Under the pieces are notes generated by a model. It did no database searches. It worked only from the letters and a program-made list of their open reading frames with translations, and had not been told where the DNA came from. This document shows positions 16,761 through 25,024 of a DNA stretch of 64,000 nucleotides, in pieces. The position numbers and the translations under genes were made by a program. The stretch lies in assembly GCF_000832985.1 (NCBI RefSeq), contig NZ_CP009920.1, positions 1 through 64,000 of the forward strand, in the 5' to 3' direction. Each line of letters begins with the position of its first letter. The first letter of the stretch is position 1. Origin of the DNA: Priestia megaterium NBRC 15308 = ATCC 14581. GTDB lineage: Bacteria; Bacillota; Bacilli; Bacillales; Bacillaceae_H.

Positions 16761-17125
16761 TAAAGCTGCTGTTGCTTCAGTATATGATTTGCTTCTTCTA
16801 AGTAAGTCACGTAAGCCTGTACTTGTTTATCACCGTAATTATCTAATTCAAACAGCGCTTCTTGTATAAACTTAAAATTATCAATAATATGCTGTGTTTT
16901 CATGCCTCTACTTGTGAGTAAATTGTTTAACCATAAGGCATAGTCCGTAAAAATTTGCAGGTTGTCTAACTTATATGTTGTCTCAAGATACTTCATATGA
17001 TAATGATTATCTTCATAACATCTTTCTTTGCCGCGCTCTCCGAATTTTTCGAGCAAAGAAGGTTCTAACTCGTAGATTTTCTCCGTTACTCTTTCGACGA
17101 TCTTATTAACGGGAAGTGAACTCAT
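16760..17125 (-). CDS. Helical protein of unknown function, coupled to HmoA-like gene
   Basis: 121 residues, predicted all-helical and soluble. The centre holds a His/Cys cluster, RCYEDNHYHMKYLETTYKL, then FTDYALWLNNLLTSRGMKT. The start codon overlaps the stop of the preceding HmoA-like gene (4-bp ATGA overlap), so the two are translationally coupled. A sequence of this type is not recognised by me as a named family; similar helical bundles occur in regulatory and cobalamin/heme-binding contexts. A role with heme is inference from the partner and the His/Cys residues. Confidence 0.7.
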   Translation of the reverse strand: MSSLPVNKIVERVTEKIYELEPSLLEKFGERGKERCYEDNHYHMKYLETTYKLDNLQIFTDYALWLNNLLTSRGMKTQHIIDNFKFIQEALFELDNYGDKQVQAYVTYLEEANHILKQQQL

Positions 17126-17427
17126 CGTGCCACCACTTTGTACTGAGAAACTTTTGGGATGACAGCTGCCAGTTCTTGATCAGGGTACTTTTTCTCTAAA
17201 TCATGAATACGCTTGAAATCTTCGCTTCGTACCCAGCTTAAATAATTCTCTTTCGTATCAAATGTAAGCTGAACGGTGAGCTCCCCTGCTCGCTTATCGT
17301 TTTGAAGAAGTAGAAAGTCTACAAATCCTGGAGCCTCGTCGACTGATTTTGAACGATTTTTATAAATTCCAATCACTTCTTCAGCTTTTTCATCCGGTAC
17401 ATTAAATGTTGAAAATACGGTGTACAT
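17122..17427 (-). CDS. IsdG/HmoA-like heme-degrading monooxygenase
   Basis: 101 residues of the antibiotic biosynthesis monooxygenase (ABM) fold. Asn9, Trp65 and His75 match the catalytic Asn/Trp/His set of IsdG (the Trp-His spacing of 10 is identical; in S. aureus IsdG Asn7, Trp67, His77). These enzymes open the heme ring and release iron in the cytoplasm. AGGGAGG precedes the ATG. It forms a two-gene unit with the helical protein. Other ABM proteins act on quinones, but the complete triad favours heme. Confidence 0.85.
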   Translation of the reverse strand: MYTVFSTFNVPDEKAEEVIGIYKNRSKSVDEAPGFVDFLLLQNDKRAGELTVQLTFDTKENYLSWVRSEDFKRIHDLEKKYPDQELAAVIPKVSQYKVVAR

Positions 17428-17545
17428 CTTTGTTCCTCCCTTTATGATACAAAACCTGGGTTCTTTTCTCTTTATTGTACATCATATGGGAGATGAAATG
17501 GTGTTACGTTTAGATTTCACAGCGGTTACAGCAGGTCTTTAAAAC

Positions 17546-17583
17546 AAAAAGCCCTTTGAAACAGCGTTTCAAAGGGCTTTTTT
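17546..17583 (-). terminator. Intrinsic terminator of the malic enzyme gene
   Basis: 12-bp stem GCCCTTTGAAAC with complement, flanked by A and T runs, right after the stop codon at 17591. Confidence 0.93.
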
Positions 17584-17590
17584 ACCGTTA

Positions 17591-18823
17591 TTAGTTTTCG
17601 ATTTTTGTTAATTGTTCTGTATGTGTTTTTACACGTGCTGGATCAATTGTAATGCGGGCAACGCCTGAATCCATTGCCGCTTTTGCTACAGACTCTGCTA
17701 CAGCTGGCGCTACGCGAGGATCAAATGGTCCAGGGATAACGTAATCTGCGTTTAGCTCTTCTTCTGTAATAAGGGCTGCAATTGCTTCAACAGCAGCTTT
17801 TTTCATTTCTTCGTTGATATGAGTAGCGCGAACGTCTAACGCACCGCGGAAGATTCCAGGGAATGCAAGAACGTTGTTTACTTGGTTAGGGAAGTCTGAA
17901 CGACCTGTTCCAATAACAGCCGCTCCTGCTTCTTTTGCAGCGTCCGGCTTGATTTCTGGATTAGGATTTGCCATCGCAAAGATAATTGCATCTCCATTCA
18001 TTGATTTAACCATCTCTTGAGATAATGCATCTGCTGCAGATACGCCGATAAATACATCTGCGCCTTTAATTACATCGCTTAGCGTACCGCTTTCTTTGTT
18101 TACATTTGTATAAGAAGCCACTTCCGCTTTTACTTTGTTCATACCTTGAGGGCGTCCTTCATAAATAGCACCTCTTGTATCACACATAATCATGTCACGT
18201 ACGCCGTAAGAATAAAGAAGTTTTGTAATGGCAATGCCGGCAGCTCCTGCTCCGTTTAAGACGATTTTTAAGTCTTCCATTGATTTGTTTACAATTTTTA
18301 ATGCATTTACAAGTCCTGCTACTGTTACGATTGCTGTACCGTGCTGATCATCATGGAACACAGGAATATCTACTTCTTTTTTCAGGCGCTCTTCGATTTC
18401 AAAACACTGTGGAGCTGCGATATCTTCTAAGTTAATGCCTCCGAATGTATGAGCCATTAATTTCACAGTTTCAACAATTTTATCTGTATCTGTTGTATCA
18501 AGGGCAATTGGGAATGCGTCTACGCCTGCAAAGCTTTTAAATAAAATTGCTTTTCCTTCCATAACGGGAAGTGAAGCCGCAGGTCCGATGTTTCCAAGAC
18601 CAAGAACAGCAGTACCATTTGTCACAACGCCGACCATGTTTCCTTTCATTGTGTAATCATACACCGTTTCTGGATGTTCATGAATTTCTTTACAAGGTTC
18701 TGCTACTCCCGGAGAGTAAGCTAAGCTTAAATCTTGAGCGTTTTGAACTTCAACTTTTGATTTAACTTCTAACTTACCTTGTTTTTCTTGATGCATATGT
18801 AGTGCTTGATCACGTAGTGACAT
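17591..18823 (-). CDS. ytsJ: NADP-type malic enzyme, YtsJ-like
   Basis: 410 residues, the same length as B. subtilis YtsJ. Catalyses malate to pyruvate with CO2 release and NAD(P)H formation. Catalytic Tyr36 (AYSPGVAEP) and Lys91 ([11 protein letters not shown]) are in place; metal-binding acids lie in IEERL and HDDQHGTA; a Rossmann region GAGAAGIA follows. Start MSLRDQ is chosen for GGAGAG 9 nt upstream; an upstream in-frame start at 18853 lacks one. Monocistronic. Supplies NADPH and balances malate use. Confidence 0.93.
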   Translation of the reverse strand: MSLRDQALHMHQEKQGKLEVKSKVEVQNAQDLSLAYSPGVAEPCKEIHEHPETVYDYTMKGNMVGVVTNGTAVLGLGNIGPAASLPVMEGKAILFKSFAGVDAFPIALDTTDTDKIVETVKLMAHTFGGINLEDIAAPQCFEIEERLKKEVDIPVFHDDQHGTAIVTVAGLVNALKIVNKSMEDLKIVLNGAGAAGIAITKLLYSYGVRDMIMCDTRGAIYEGRPQGMNKVKAEVASYTNVNKESGTLSDVIKGADVFIGVSAADALSQEMVKSMNGDAIIFAMANPNPEIKPDAAKEAGAAVIGTGRSDFPNQVNNVLAFPGIFRGALDVRATHINEEMKKAAVEAIAALITEEELNADYVIPGPFDPRVAPAVAESVAKAAMDSGVARITIDPARVKTHTEQLTKIEN

Positions 18824-19046
18824 AATTGTATTCTCTCCTTTTTTTCTATACATTTAAATTTTTTAATGAATTTATTTAACACTTGCTTTTTATCTCCATA
18901 ATTGTAAGACAACCTGACCGAATAAATTCACAGACAAGTGCCATTATGAAACAAGAAACATAAAAAGTAAACTATCTTGCTTAAACGACTGCTGCGCTTT
19001 GTTAATATAAAGTCTAGAGACGGCGGGACTCTTGTTTGTCTCACTT

Positions 19047-19071
19047 CAAGTTGTCTGATATACAGACAACT
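19047..19071. other. Inverted repeat
   Basis: AAGTTGTCTG and its complement with a 5-nt loop, 20 bp beyond the stop of the acetyltransferase gene. No T-tract. Either an RNA hairpin at the 3' end or a protein-binding dyad. Confidence 0.4.
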
Positions 19072-19092
19072 TAGAAAGCATACAAGCGCTCA

Positions 19093-19887
19093 TTATAGCG
19101 CTTTCAAATACGTTTCAGCAAAATCGACGGCTTTATGCATTGAAAAGAAGTATGCACGTGCTGAACCGATTTTTTCAGCTTTTATTCTTTTTGCTTCAAT
19201 AAACGCTTCACCTATCTCTTCAAACAGCTCTTCTCGAAACTCTAATTCTTTATACGTCTTCCATACTCGCTTTCCTGAATCCATAACTGGAGACCCTTTT
19301 TGAATTACATTTCGATATGGAATCCGATATTCTGCTAGATGAAAAGAAGTATTATTTCCAAACCCGACACCTAATAATAAAACAAAGGCATGTTTTTTGT
19401 AAAGCCTTTCAAGAGGAGAATTTTCGCCTAAACTAAATTCAAGAGGATGATCTCTTAAGATGTCTTCGCTGTCCTTTCCCCAAGCGGCGAATGAATACAT
19501 TGGATGGCTGCTTCTTCTTACACCAGGATATGTTCGAAAAGTTTCCACGATTTGTCCCATCCCGCTTGTTGGTGTATGAGCTGGATCATATGCAGGCATC
19601 GTTTCCCGAATAGTTTTCCACCACTCTTTTGGCACAGCCGGATTGCCCCATTCTGATGGATCCGAAAGATCGACCGACTGTGACGGCATCACGATCGTTC
19701 CTTCCTCTGTCACTGTCTCCATTAAAGCTTGAACAACGGCTACTGAACCTCCGTTTACCCACCCTAATGAAGATAGCGAAGAATGAACCATGATAGTCAT
19801 CCCTTTTGTTATGCCTAACCTGCGTAAATCTTCTTTTAATGTATCTTTCGTTCTAGGATGATCTGTTGCTTGGACAATGTGCTTCAT
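19093..19887 (-). CDS. AAC(3)-type aminoglycoside N-acetyltransferase family, YokD-like
   Basis: 264 residues from ATG 19887, which has AAGGAG 6 nt upstream; the longer reading to 19938 has no site. Family landmarks: MVHSSLSSLGWVNGG with the acetyl-CoA contact near the N-terminus, TIVMPSQS, PTSGMGQIVETFR and HPMYSFAAWGK. The length and spacing fit chromosomal YokD/AAC(3) enzymes. Drug modification is possible but chromosomal members often do not give resistance, so the native substrate is open. Monocistronic. Confidence 0.88.
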   Translation of the reverse strand: MKHIVQATDHPRTKDTLKEDLRRLGITKGMTIMVHSSLSSLGWVNGGSVAVVQALMETVTEEGTIVMPSQSVDLSDPSEWGNPAVPKEWWKTIRETMPAYDPAHTPTSGMGQIVETFRTYPGVRRSSHPMYSFAAWGKDSEDILRDHPLEFSLGENSPLERLYKKHAFVLLLGVGFGNNTSFHLAEYRIPYRNVIQKGSPVMDSGKRVWKTYKELEFREELFEEIGEAFIEAKRIKAEKIGSARAYFFSMHKAVDFAETYLKAL

Positions 19888-20027
19888 CGTAAGCTCCTTA
19901 CTTATGGTGCTGCTAGAATTTGTGCTGAACTCTAGCAATATATGTAAAACTTATGTTTCCATAATAGTAAGAATAACACCAATTGTCAAATTATTTAAAG
20001 TAATAGAAAAACTCAGTTTTATTCATA

Positions 20028-20046
20028 TCAGTTATCATACAACTGA
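20028..20046 (+). promoter_or_regulatory. Dyad upstream of DUF3231 gene
   Basis: TCAGTT-7-AACTGA, about 160 bp before the gene start. Possible operator; nothing else supports it. Confidence 0.25.
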
Positions 20047-20203
20047 CTTGTTGGTAAGCTTCATTTCCTTCAATTATCTTACTATAATAACCGCTACTGA
20101 AGCTTTTCAATAAATTAAAAAGAAGAATATTCCTATAAATAAAAGAAATACTAATGAAGCTATACATATTTACCTATCACTATTTTCAGGAGGAATGTGT
20201 ACA

Positions 20204-21208
20204 ATGAGCACATCAAAACTTCCGCCGCTCACGTCCTCAGAGCTTGCTAACTTATGGATGACTTATCAGGAAAAAACGATGATTTTGAGGTTTTTAGAAT
20301 ATTTTCTGGAAGATAAACAGGATTACAAAGAACTTTTTGAGCTATATTACAGCCGATCTTTAAAAAGTGTAGCGCAAATTAAAGAAATATTTGAGAACGA
20401 AGGCGCTGTTATCCCAATTGGTTTTACGAAAGATGACGTGAATGTAGGAGTCCCTAAGCTATACGATCATATGTTCGAAGTCATGTATATACGCTTAATG
20501 TCTCAAATTGAAACAGGACTGTTTGCTTTGCATTCGACCATGTCTTACCGAGAAGATATCCGGAATTTCTTCGTAGAGGCAACAGCAGAAGCACAGGACA
20601 TATACAATCAATCCACACAAGTATTGTTAGAAACGGGTGTCATCGCAAAACCCCCATACGTTTCTATGCCTAAGGAAGTCCATTTTGTCCATGCGCAAAA
20701 TTATATAGGCGGATTGAGCTGGTTTAGCGAAAAAAGATCGTTGAATACCATTGAAGTGTCACTCATTCAACATGCTGTTGATACAAATCTTGTAGGAATG
20801 CAGCTGATGATTGGTTTTGCTCAAGTGGCCAACAATAAAGAGGCACAGCAGCATTTTGTCAGGGGTATGAAGCTTTCGAAGAAAATTGAAACAGAACTAG
20901 GTGATATTTTACGCCATAGCTACATAGAACCTCCGGCTACTCATGCCGGAAAAGCGACGAATTCAACCGTTCCTCCTTTTTCAGATAAGCTGATGATGTA
21001 CAATACGAGTCTTTTGAGTACGTTCGGTCTGGGGAGTAACGCTTTAGGAGGAGCCTTTAGTTTAAGAAGTGATTTGCCATTAAAGATGCTCCAGCTTGCA
21101 AAAGACATTTACAGTTTGGCAAAAGAAGGCGGTAAAATCATGATTCAAAACGGATGGCTTGAAGAGCCTCCTCAAATTGAAGATCGCAATCAGTTAACTA
21201 AAAAATAG
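20204..21208 (+). CDS. DUF3231 family protein
   Basis: 334 residues, soluble, built of two similar helical halves, each with a ferritin-like pattern (YQEKTMILRFLEYFLEDKQD ... and HAQNYIGGLSWFSEKRSLN...). The family is found in Bacillus and relatives; its function is not established. ATG 20204 lies 9-10 nt after CAGGAGG, while ATG 20195 would be too close to it. A terminator follows. No partner gene. The family name is recalled from typical sequence and is likely but unverified. Confidence 0.8.
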   Translation: MSTSKLPPLTSSELANLWMTYQEKTMILRFLEYFLEDKQDYKELFELYYSRSLKSVAQIKEIFENEGAVIPIGFTKDDVNVGVPKLYDHMFEVMYIRLMSQIETGLFALHSTMSYREDIRNFFVEATAEAQDIYNQSTQVLLETGVIAKPPYVSMPKEVHFVHAQNYIGGLSWFSEKRSLNTIEVSLIQHAVDTNLVGMQLMIGFAQVANNKEAQQHFVRGMKLSKKIETELGDILRHSYIEPPATHAGKATNSTVPPFSDKLMMYNTSLLSTFGLGSNALGGAFSLRSDLPLKMLQLAKDIYSLAKEGGKIMIQNGWLEEPPQIEDRNQLTKK

Positions 21209-21225
21209 GTTCTTTCCTGTAGGAA

Positions 21226-21267
21226 AGCTAGCTGCTCTACGTGCAGCTAGCTCTATTTGTTTTTTTA
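21226..21267 (+). terminator. Intrinsic terminator of DUF3231 gene
   Basis: Stem AGCTAGCTGC/GCAGCTAGCT followed by a T-rich stretch. Confidence 0.85.
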
Positions 21268-21444
21268 GTATACTTTTTTTAGGGCTAGTACGTAACAACT
21301 GTTTGCGTTATTTAGAAGTTGTTCCCATCTTTTTCTTAGTCGTTTAGCCCGTATTTCTACTTAATTTATAACAGAAAAATAAAATAAAAGGTATTTTCCC
21401 TGAGCTGACGAAATCTTTCTATATAAAATAGAAAGGAGAAAAGT

Positions 21445-21975
21445 ATGTTTCCTATTCTTCTTACACCTCGCACTACACTTCGTGAAATAACAGAAGTCGA
21501 TGCAGATAGTATTTTTGACTGCTTCTCTCAGAAAGACGTTATTAGATATTACGGGCAAGAAAAATTCACAACTATTCAAGAAGCTCTGGTTCTAATTGAT
21601 ATTTTTGCTGACAATTACAGAAATCAAAAAGGCGTGCGCTGGGGAATTGAACGGCTCGATACGGGGGAATTAATCGGGACAGTTGGATTTAATCAGTGGA
21701 ACCAAAAGCATAAGCGCGCGGAAATTGGCTATGAGCTACACCCTCAGCACTGGGGGCACGGCTATGCTTCAGAAGCTGCTTCGGCTGTTATGGCTTATGG
21801 CTTTGATACCCTTCAGCTAGTGCGGATTGGAGCTGTTGTGTTTCTTGAAAACAAAGCATCACAGCATGTGCTTGAAAAGCTCGGGTTTCAAAAAGAAGGC
21901 GTGTTAAAAAACTATATGTATCAAAACGGAAAAGCTCACGATACGTTTGTTTATAGTTCCCTGCCTGCTACATAA
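21445..21975 (+). CDS. GNAT-family acetyltransferase, RimJ/YjcK-type
   Basis: 176 residues. Begins with LTPRTTLREIT, the typical RimJ/RimL opening, and has AEIGYELHPQHWGHGYASEAA (motif A, acetyl-CoA pyrophosphate loop) and ENKASQHVLEKLGFQKEG (motif B). Such enzymes acetylate protein N-termini or small amines. GAAAGGAGAA precedes the ATG; monocistronic with a strong terminator. Confidence 0.9.
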   Translation: MFPILLTPRTTLREITEVDADSIFDCFSQKDVIRYYGQEKFTTIQEALVLIDIFADNYRNQKGVRWGIERLDTGELIGTVGFNQWNQKHKRAEIGYELHPQHWGHGYASEAASAVMAYGFDTLQLVRIGAVVFLENKASQHVLEKLGFQKEGVLKNYMYQNGKAHDTFVYSSLPAT

Positions 21976-21976
21976 T

Positions 21977-22013
21977 AAAAAAAGGATTCTTTTCTTAAAA
22001 AGAATCCTTTTTC
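21977..22013. terminator. Bidirectional terminator
   Basis: Stem AAAAAGGATTCT/AGAATCCTTTTT between the convergent GNAT and SDR genes. Confidence 0.93.
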
Positions 22014-22016
22014 ATT

Positions 22017-22766
22017 TTATTTAAATGCCGCATACCCATCATCAGCCATGATGACGCTGCCGTTTACAGCTCCCGCTTCTTCTAAGGAAAGCAAATAAAC
22101 CATATCTGCAATTTGTTTTGGTGTAGTGAGCTCTCTGCTCATCGTTTTCGCTTTCATTCCTTCAATCATACCGTTGTCTTTATAGCCTTGAATAATGGGC
22201 GTATCAACAAATCCTGGCGCAACGGCGACGACGCGAATACTGTATTTAGCGAGATCTAGCGCAGCTGATTTCGTCATCATCACAACAGCTCCTTTCGTTG
22301 CGTGATAGGCATAGGTACCGGGTGAGGCTAAGAAGCTAAAAATAGATGCCGTATTGATAATGACGCCTTTAATACCTAACTCTCTCATTTTCCTGCCCGC
22401 TGCCATAATCCCGTATGTAACGCCGTGCTGATTCACATTAATAATACGGTGATATTCTTCTAAGTCTTGATCTAAAATAGATGTAGGGTGTCCAATACCT
22501 GCATTGTTAAACATCACATCAATTCGCCCAAAGCGATTCACGGTTTCTTCAATCAGTGCTTCCACTTCTTCAAACTTTGTGACGTCCGTTTGTATAAATA
22601 AAGCGCTCCCTCCAGCTTCTTCAATTTTTTGAAGGGCCTCTTTTCCTTTCCCTTTATCATAATCAGCAATGACCACCGCGTCTCCTTTTTGCGCAAACTT
22701 TAAGGCAGTTTCTTTGCCAATTCCGCTTGCTCCCCCTGTAATAACCGCTACTCGTTTTTGCTGCAT
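22017..22766 (-). CDS. Short-chain dehydrogenase/reductase
   Basis: 249 residues, classical SDR length. Nucleotide motif TGGASGIGKE near the N-terminus, NNAGIG, catalytic Ser in NTASIFS, and Y-x-x-x-K in YAYHATKGA. The acid in VVIADYD at the end of strand 2 suggests NAD(H) preference. Substrate not evident. The start MQQKRV is chosen for the AAGGAGGGAG site; upstream in-frame codons to 22844 have none. Monocistronic. Confidence 0.92.
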   Translation of the reverse strand: MQQKRVAVITGGASGIGKETALKFAQKGDAVVIADYDKGKGKEALQKIEEAGGSALFIQTDVTKFEEVEALIEETVNRFGRIDVMFNNAGIGHPTSILDQDLEEYHRIINVNQHGVTYGIMAAGRKMRELGIKGVIINTASIFSFLASPGTYAYHATKGAVVMMTKSAALDLAKYSIRVVAVAPGFVDTPIIQGYKDNGMIEGMKAKTMSRELTTPKQIADMVYLLSLEEAGAVNGSVIMADDGYAAFK

Positions 22767-22964
22767 GTTTCTCCCTCCTTGATAAAAGTTCCTTTCTTTT
22801 ACATTATAGCATTCTTTTTTATACCATCCGTTTCTATTAGTCACCTCATTGCTATGAAATTAGCCGAGTTAAGCATAGTTGAACGCCTTTTTTAATAAAA
22901 ATCAGCGTGTGTACAAGCATTCTGTCATTTTTTGCATTTACTATAGTGTAAGGAGGTGATGGCT

Positions 22965-23231
22965 ATGCATGAACACACAGGAAATGTATCTATCCCACGT
23001 CCTCCGGATGTGGTAACAATTCTGTGGGAGCGAAATCCTTTGGATAGACAAGCTCCTCGTACTGTCGTAGAAGCAACAGTAATCGGCAGCGCAAATCCTT
23101 GCGGACGTTTGTTAGCTCAAGGTCAGCGCTACCGCACTGCAGCTCATTGTTTACTTGACAACGGCTTTGAACAAATTACTGCTGAAAGATTAGGGGTATT
23201 TGGAGTAGCTGTATTTGTTAGAGAATATTAA
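22965..23231 (+). CDS. Small conserved-looking protein, unknown
   Basis: 88 residues from ATG 22965, placed 8 nt after AGGAGG (GTG 22956 and ATG 22959 overlap the site). Notable features are a Pro-rich opening (SIPRPPDVV), ILWERNPLD, NPCGRLLAQGQRYRTAAHCLLDNGF and a hydrophobic beta-like end (GVFGVAVFVREY). It may be a small alpha/beta regulatory domain. Not recognised. It has its own terminator, so it is probably expressed. Confidence 0.65.
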   Translation: MHEHTGNVSIPRPPDVVTILWERNPLDRQAPRTVVEATVIGSANPCGRLLAQGQRYRTAAHCLLDNGFEQITAERLGVFGVAVFVREY

Positions 23232-23236
23232 AATAG

Positions 23237-23274
23237 AAAAAGGGACTTTTCTGTAAGTTAGAAAAGTCCCTTTA
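23237..23274. terminator. Bidirectional terminator
   Basis: Stem AAAGGGACTTTTC/GAAAAGTCCCTTT between the 88-residue gene and cysI. Confidence 0.93.
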
Positions 23275-23280
23275 TACATA

Positions 23281-25002
23281 TTACGCGTGGAAATTCGTGC
23301 CGTCTGTTACAGCTTCGATTACACCAGCGCGGATGACAAAGTCACCAAAGTGCTCGCCTTCTTCTCTTTCTTTTGCATAGCGAGGAAGCAAGACGCGCAG
23401 CTCGTTTAAAATTTCTTCTTCACTGATATTTTCACGGTACATTTTACTTAAGCGGCTGCCATCAAATGCTGCTCCAAGATACATATTGTATTTACCCGGC
23501 GCTTTACCGATAAAAGCAATTTCACCTAAAGCAGGACGTGCACAGCCGTTAGGACAGCCCGTCATACGAATAGTAATTTCTTTATCGCGAAGGCCGTTTT
23601 CATCTACAATTGCTTCAATTTTCTCAAGAAGAACTGGTAAATAACGCTCAGCTTCTGCCATCGCAAGCCCGCAAGTTGGAAGCGATACACAAGCTAATGA
23701 GCTGCGGCGAAGAGCCGAATAATGCTTGCCGTCAGTTAATCCATATTGTTCGATGAGGTCACTAATTTGTTTTTTCTTTTCAGTTGATACGTTCGCGATA
23801 ATTAAATTTTGATTGGCCGTTAAACGGAAATCACCGCTATGAATTTTTGCAATTTCACGAAGACCCGTCATAAGCTTATAGTCTTCAAAGTCAGCAATAC
23901 GTCCACCTTGAACAAAAAGAGTAAAGTGCCATTTTCCTTTTACACCTTTTTCCCAGCCGTAGCGGTCGCCGTTATGATCAAAGTGATAAGATTTTGCTTC
24001 GTCTAAGCTCCAGCCCAGACGATTTTCAAGCTCTTCTTTTACCGTTTCTAATCCAAGACGATCAACCGTGTATTTAAAACGCGCGTTTTTACGTACAGAG
24101 CGGTTTCCATAATCACGTTGAATCGTAATGATTTTTTCAGCTACTTCTAGAATTTGATCAGGTCGACAGAACCCAATCACTTTTGCAAGCTGAGGGTAAG
24201 TTGCTTTATCTCCGTGCGTCATACCCATACCGCCGCCGATTGCTACGTTAAACCCAACAAGTTTCTCGTCTTCTAAAATGGCAATAAAGCCAAGGTCTTG
24301 TGAATACACGTCAATATCATTAGACGGTGGAACAGCTACGCCAATTTTGAACTTTCTTGGCAAATAGAGCGGACCATACATTGGTTCCACTTCTTCTTCC
24401 ACTTCCGGTGTGCTGATCACTTTCTCTTCATCTAGCCAAAGTTCGTGGTACGCTCTTGTACGAGGCAATAAGTAATCACTTAATTTTTTTGACCATTCGA
24501 ATACTTCAGCGTGTACTTCTGACTGATAGGGATTCGGATTGCACATTACGTTACGGTTTACATCTCCGCAAGCTGCAATTGTATCTAATAACGAAGCATG
24601 AATTTCTTGAATCGTTTTCTTCATGTTCCACTTTAAAATTCCGTGCATTTGGAATGCCTGACGAGTTGTCAGCTTTAACGTTCCATTTCCGTATTTTTGT
24701 GCCAAATCATCCATCACTAGCCACTGTTCTGGTGTTGAAACACCGCCTGGCGTACGGACTCGAAGCATGAATTGGTAAGCTGGCTCTAGCTTTTGTTTTT
24801 GGCGTTCGTTACGAAGATCTCGGTCATCTTGCAAGTAGCTTCCGTGGAACTTCATCAAACGATTATCGTCTTCAGAAATACCTGAGCTAATGCGGTCTAG
24901 CATTGTTTCTCCTAATGTACCGCGCAAATAATTACTTTCATCTTTTATGCGCTCAACGTCACTTGGAGGACCTTCGGGCGCTTTTAAAATTTTGTTTACC
25001 AT
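23281..25002 (-). CDS. cysI: Sulfite reductase hemoprotein subunit
   Basis: 573 residues. Reduces sulfite to sulfide with six electrons from the flavoprotein CysJ. Four cysteines that bind the 4Fe-4S/siroheme centre are Cys438, Cys444, Cys483 and Cys487, the same spacing as E. coli CysI (434, 440, 479, 483). Siroheme contacts Arg and Lys occur in [12 protein letters not shown] and GMGMTHGDK. It follows cysJ by 22 bp with GGAG before its ATG, and ends at a strong terminator. Cytoplasmic. Confidence 0.96.
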   Translation of the reverse strand: MVNKILKAPEGPPSDVERIKDESNYLRGTLGETMLDRISSGISEDDNRLMKFHGSYLQDDRDLRNERQKQKLEPAYQFMLRVRTPGGVSTPEQWLVMDDLAQKYGNGTLKLTTRQAFQMHGILKWNMKKTIQEIHASLLDTIAACGDVNRNVMCNPNPYQSEVHAEVFEWSKKLSDYLLPRTRAYHELWLDEEKVISTPEVEEEVEPMYGPLYLPRKFKIGVAVPPSNDIDVYSQDLGFIAILEDEKLVGFNVAIGGGMGMTHGDKATYPQLAKVIGFCRPDQILEVAEKIITIQRDYGNRSVRKNARFKYTVDRLGLETVKEELENRLGWSLDEAKSYHFDHNGDRYGWEKGVKGKWHFTLFVQGGRIADFEDYKLMTGLREIAKIHSGDFRLTANQNLIIANVSTEKKKQISDLIEQYGLTDGKHYSALRRSSLACVSLPTCGLAMAEAERYLPVLLEKIEAIVDENGLRDKEITIRMTGCPNGCARPALGEIAFIGKAPGKYNMYLGAAFDGSRLSKMYRENISEEEILNELRVLLPRYAKEREEGEHFGDFVIRAGVIEAVTDGTNFHA

Positions 25003-25024
25003 GTTGAAAATCTCCTTTCAATCC

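Noticed and set aside
19093-19887. Calling the AAC(3)-like gene an acquired resistance gene
   Set aside because: No mobile element or composition change; chromosomal YokD-like members are common in Bacillus and often confer no resistance.
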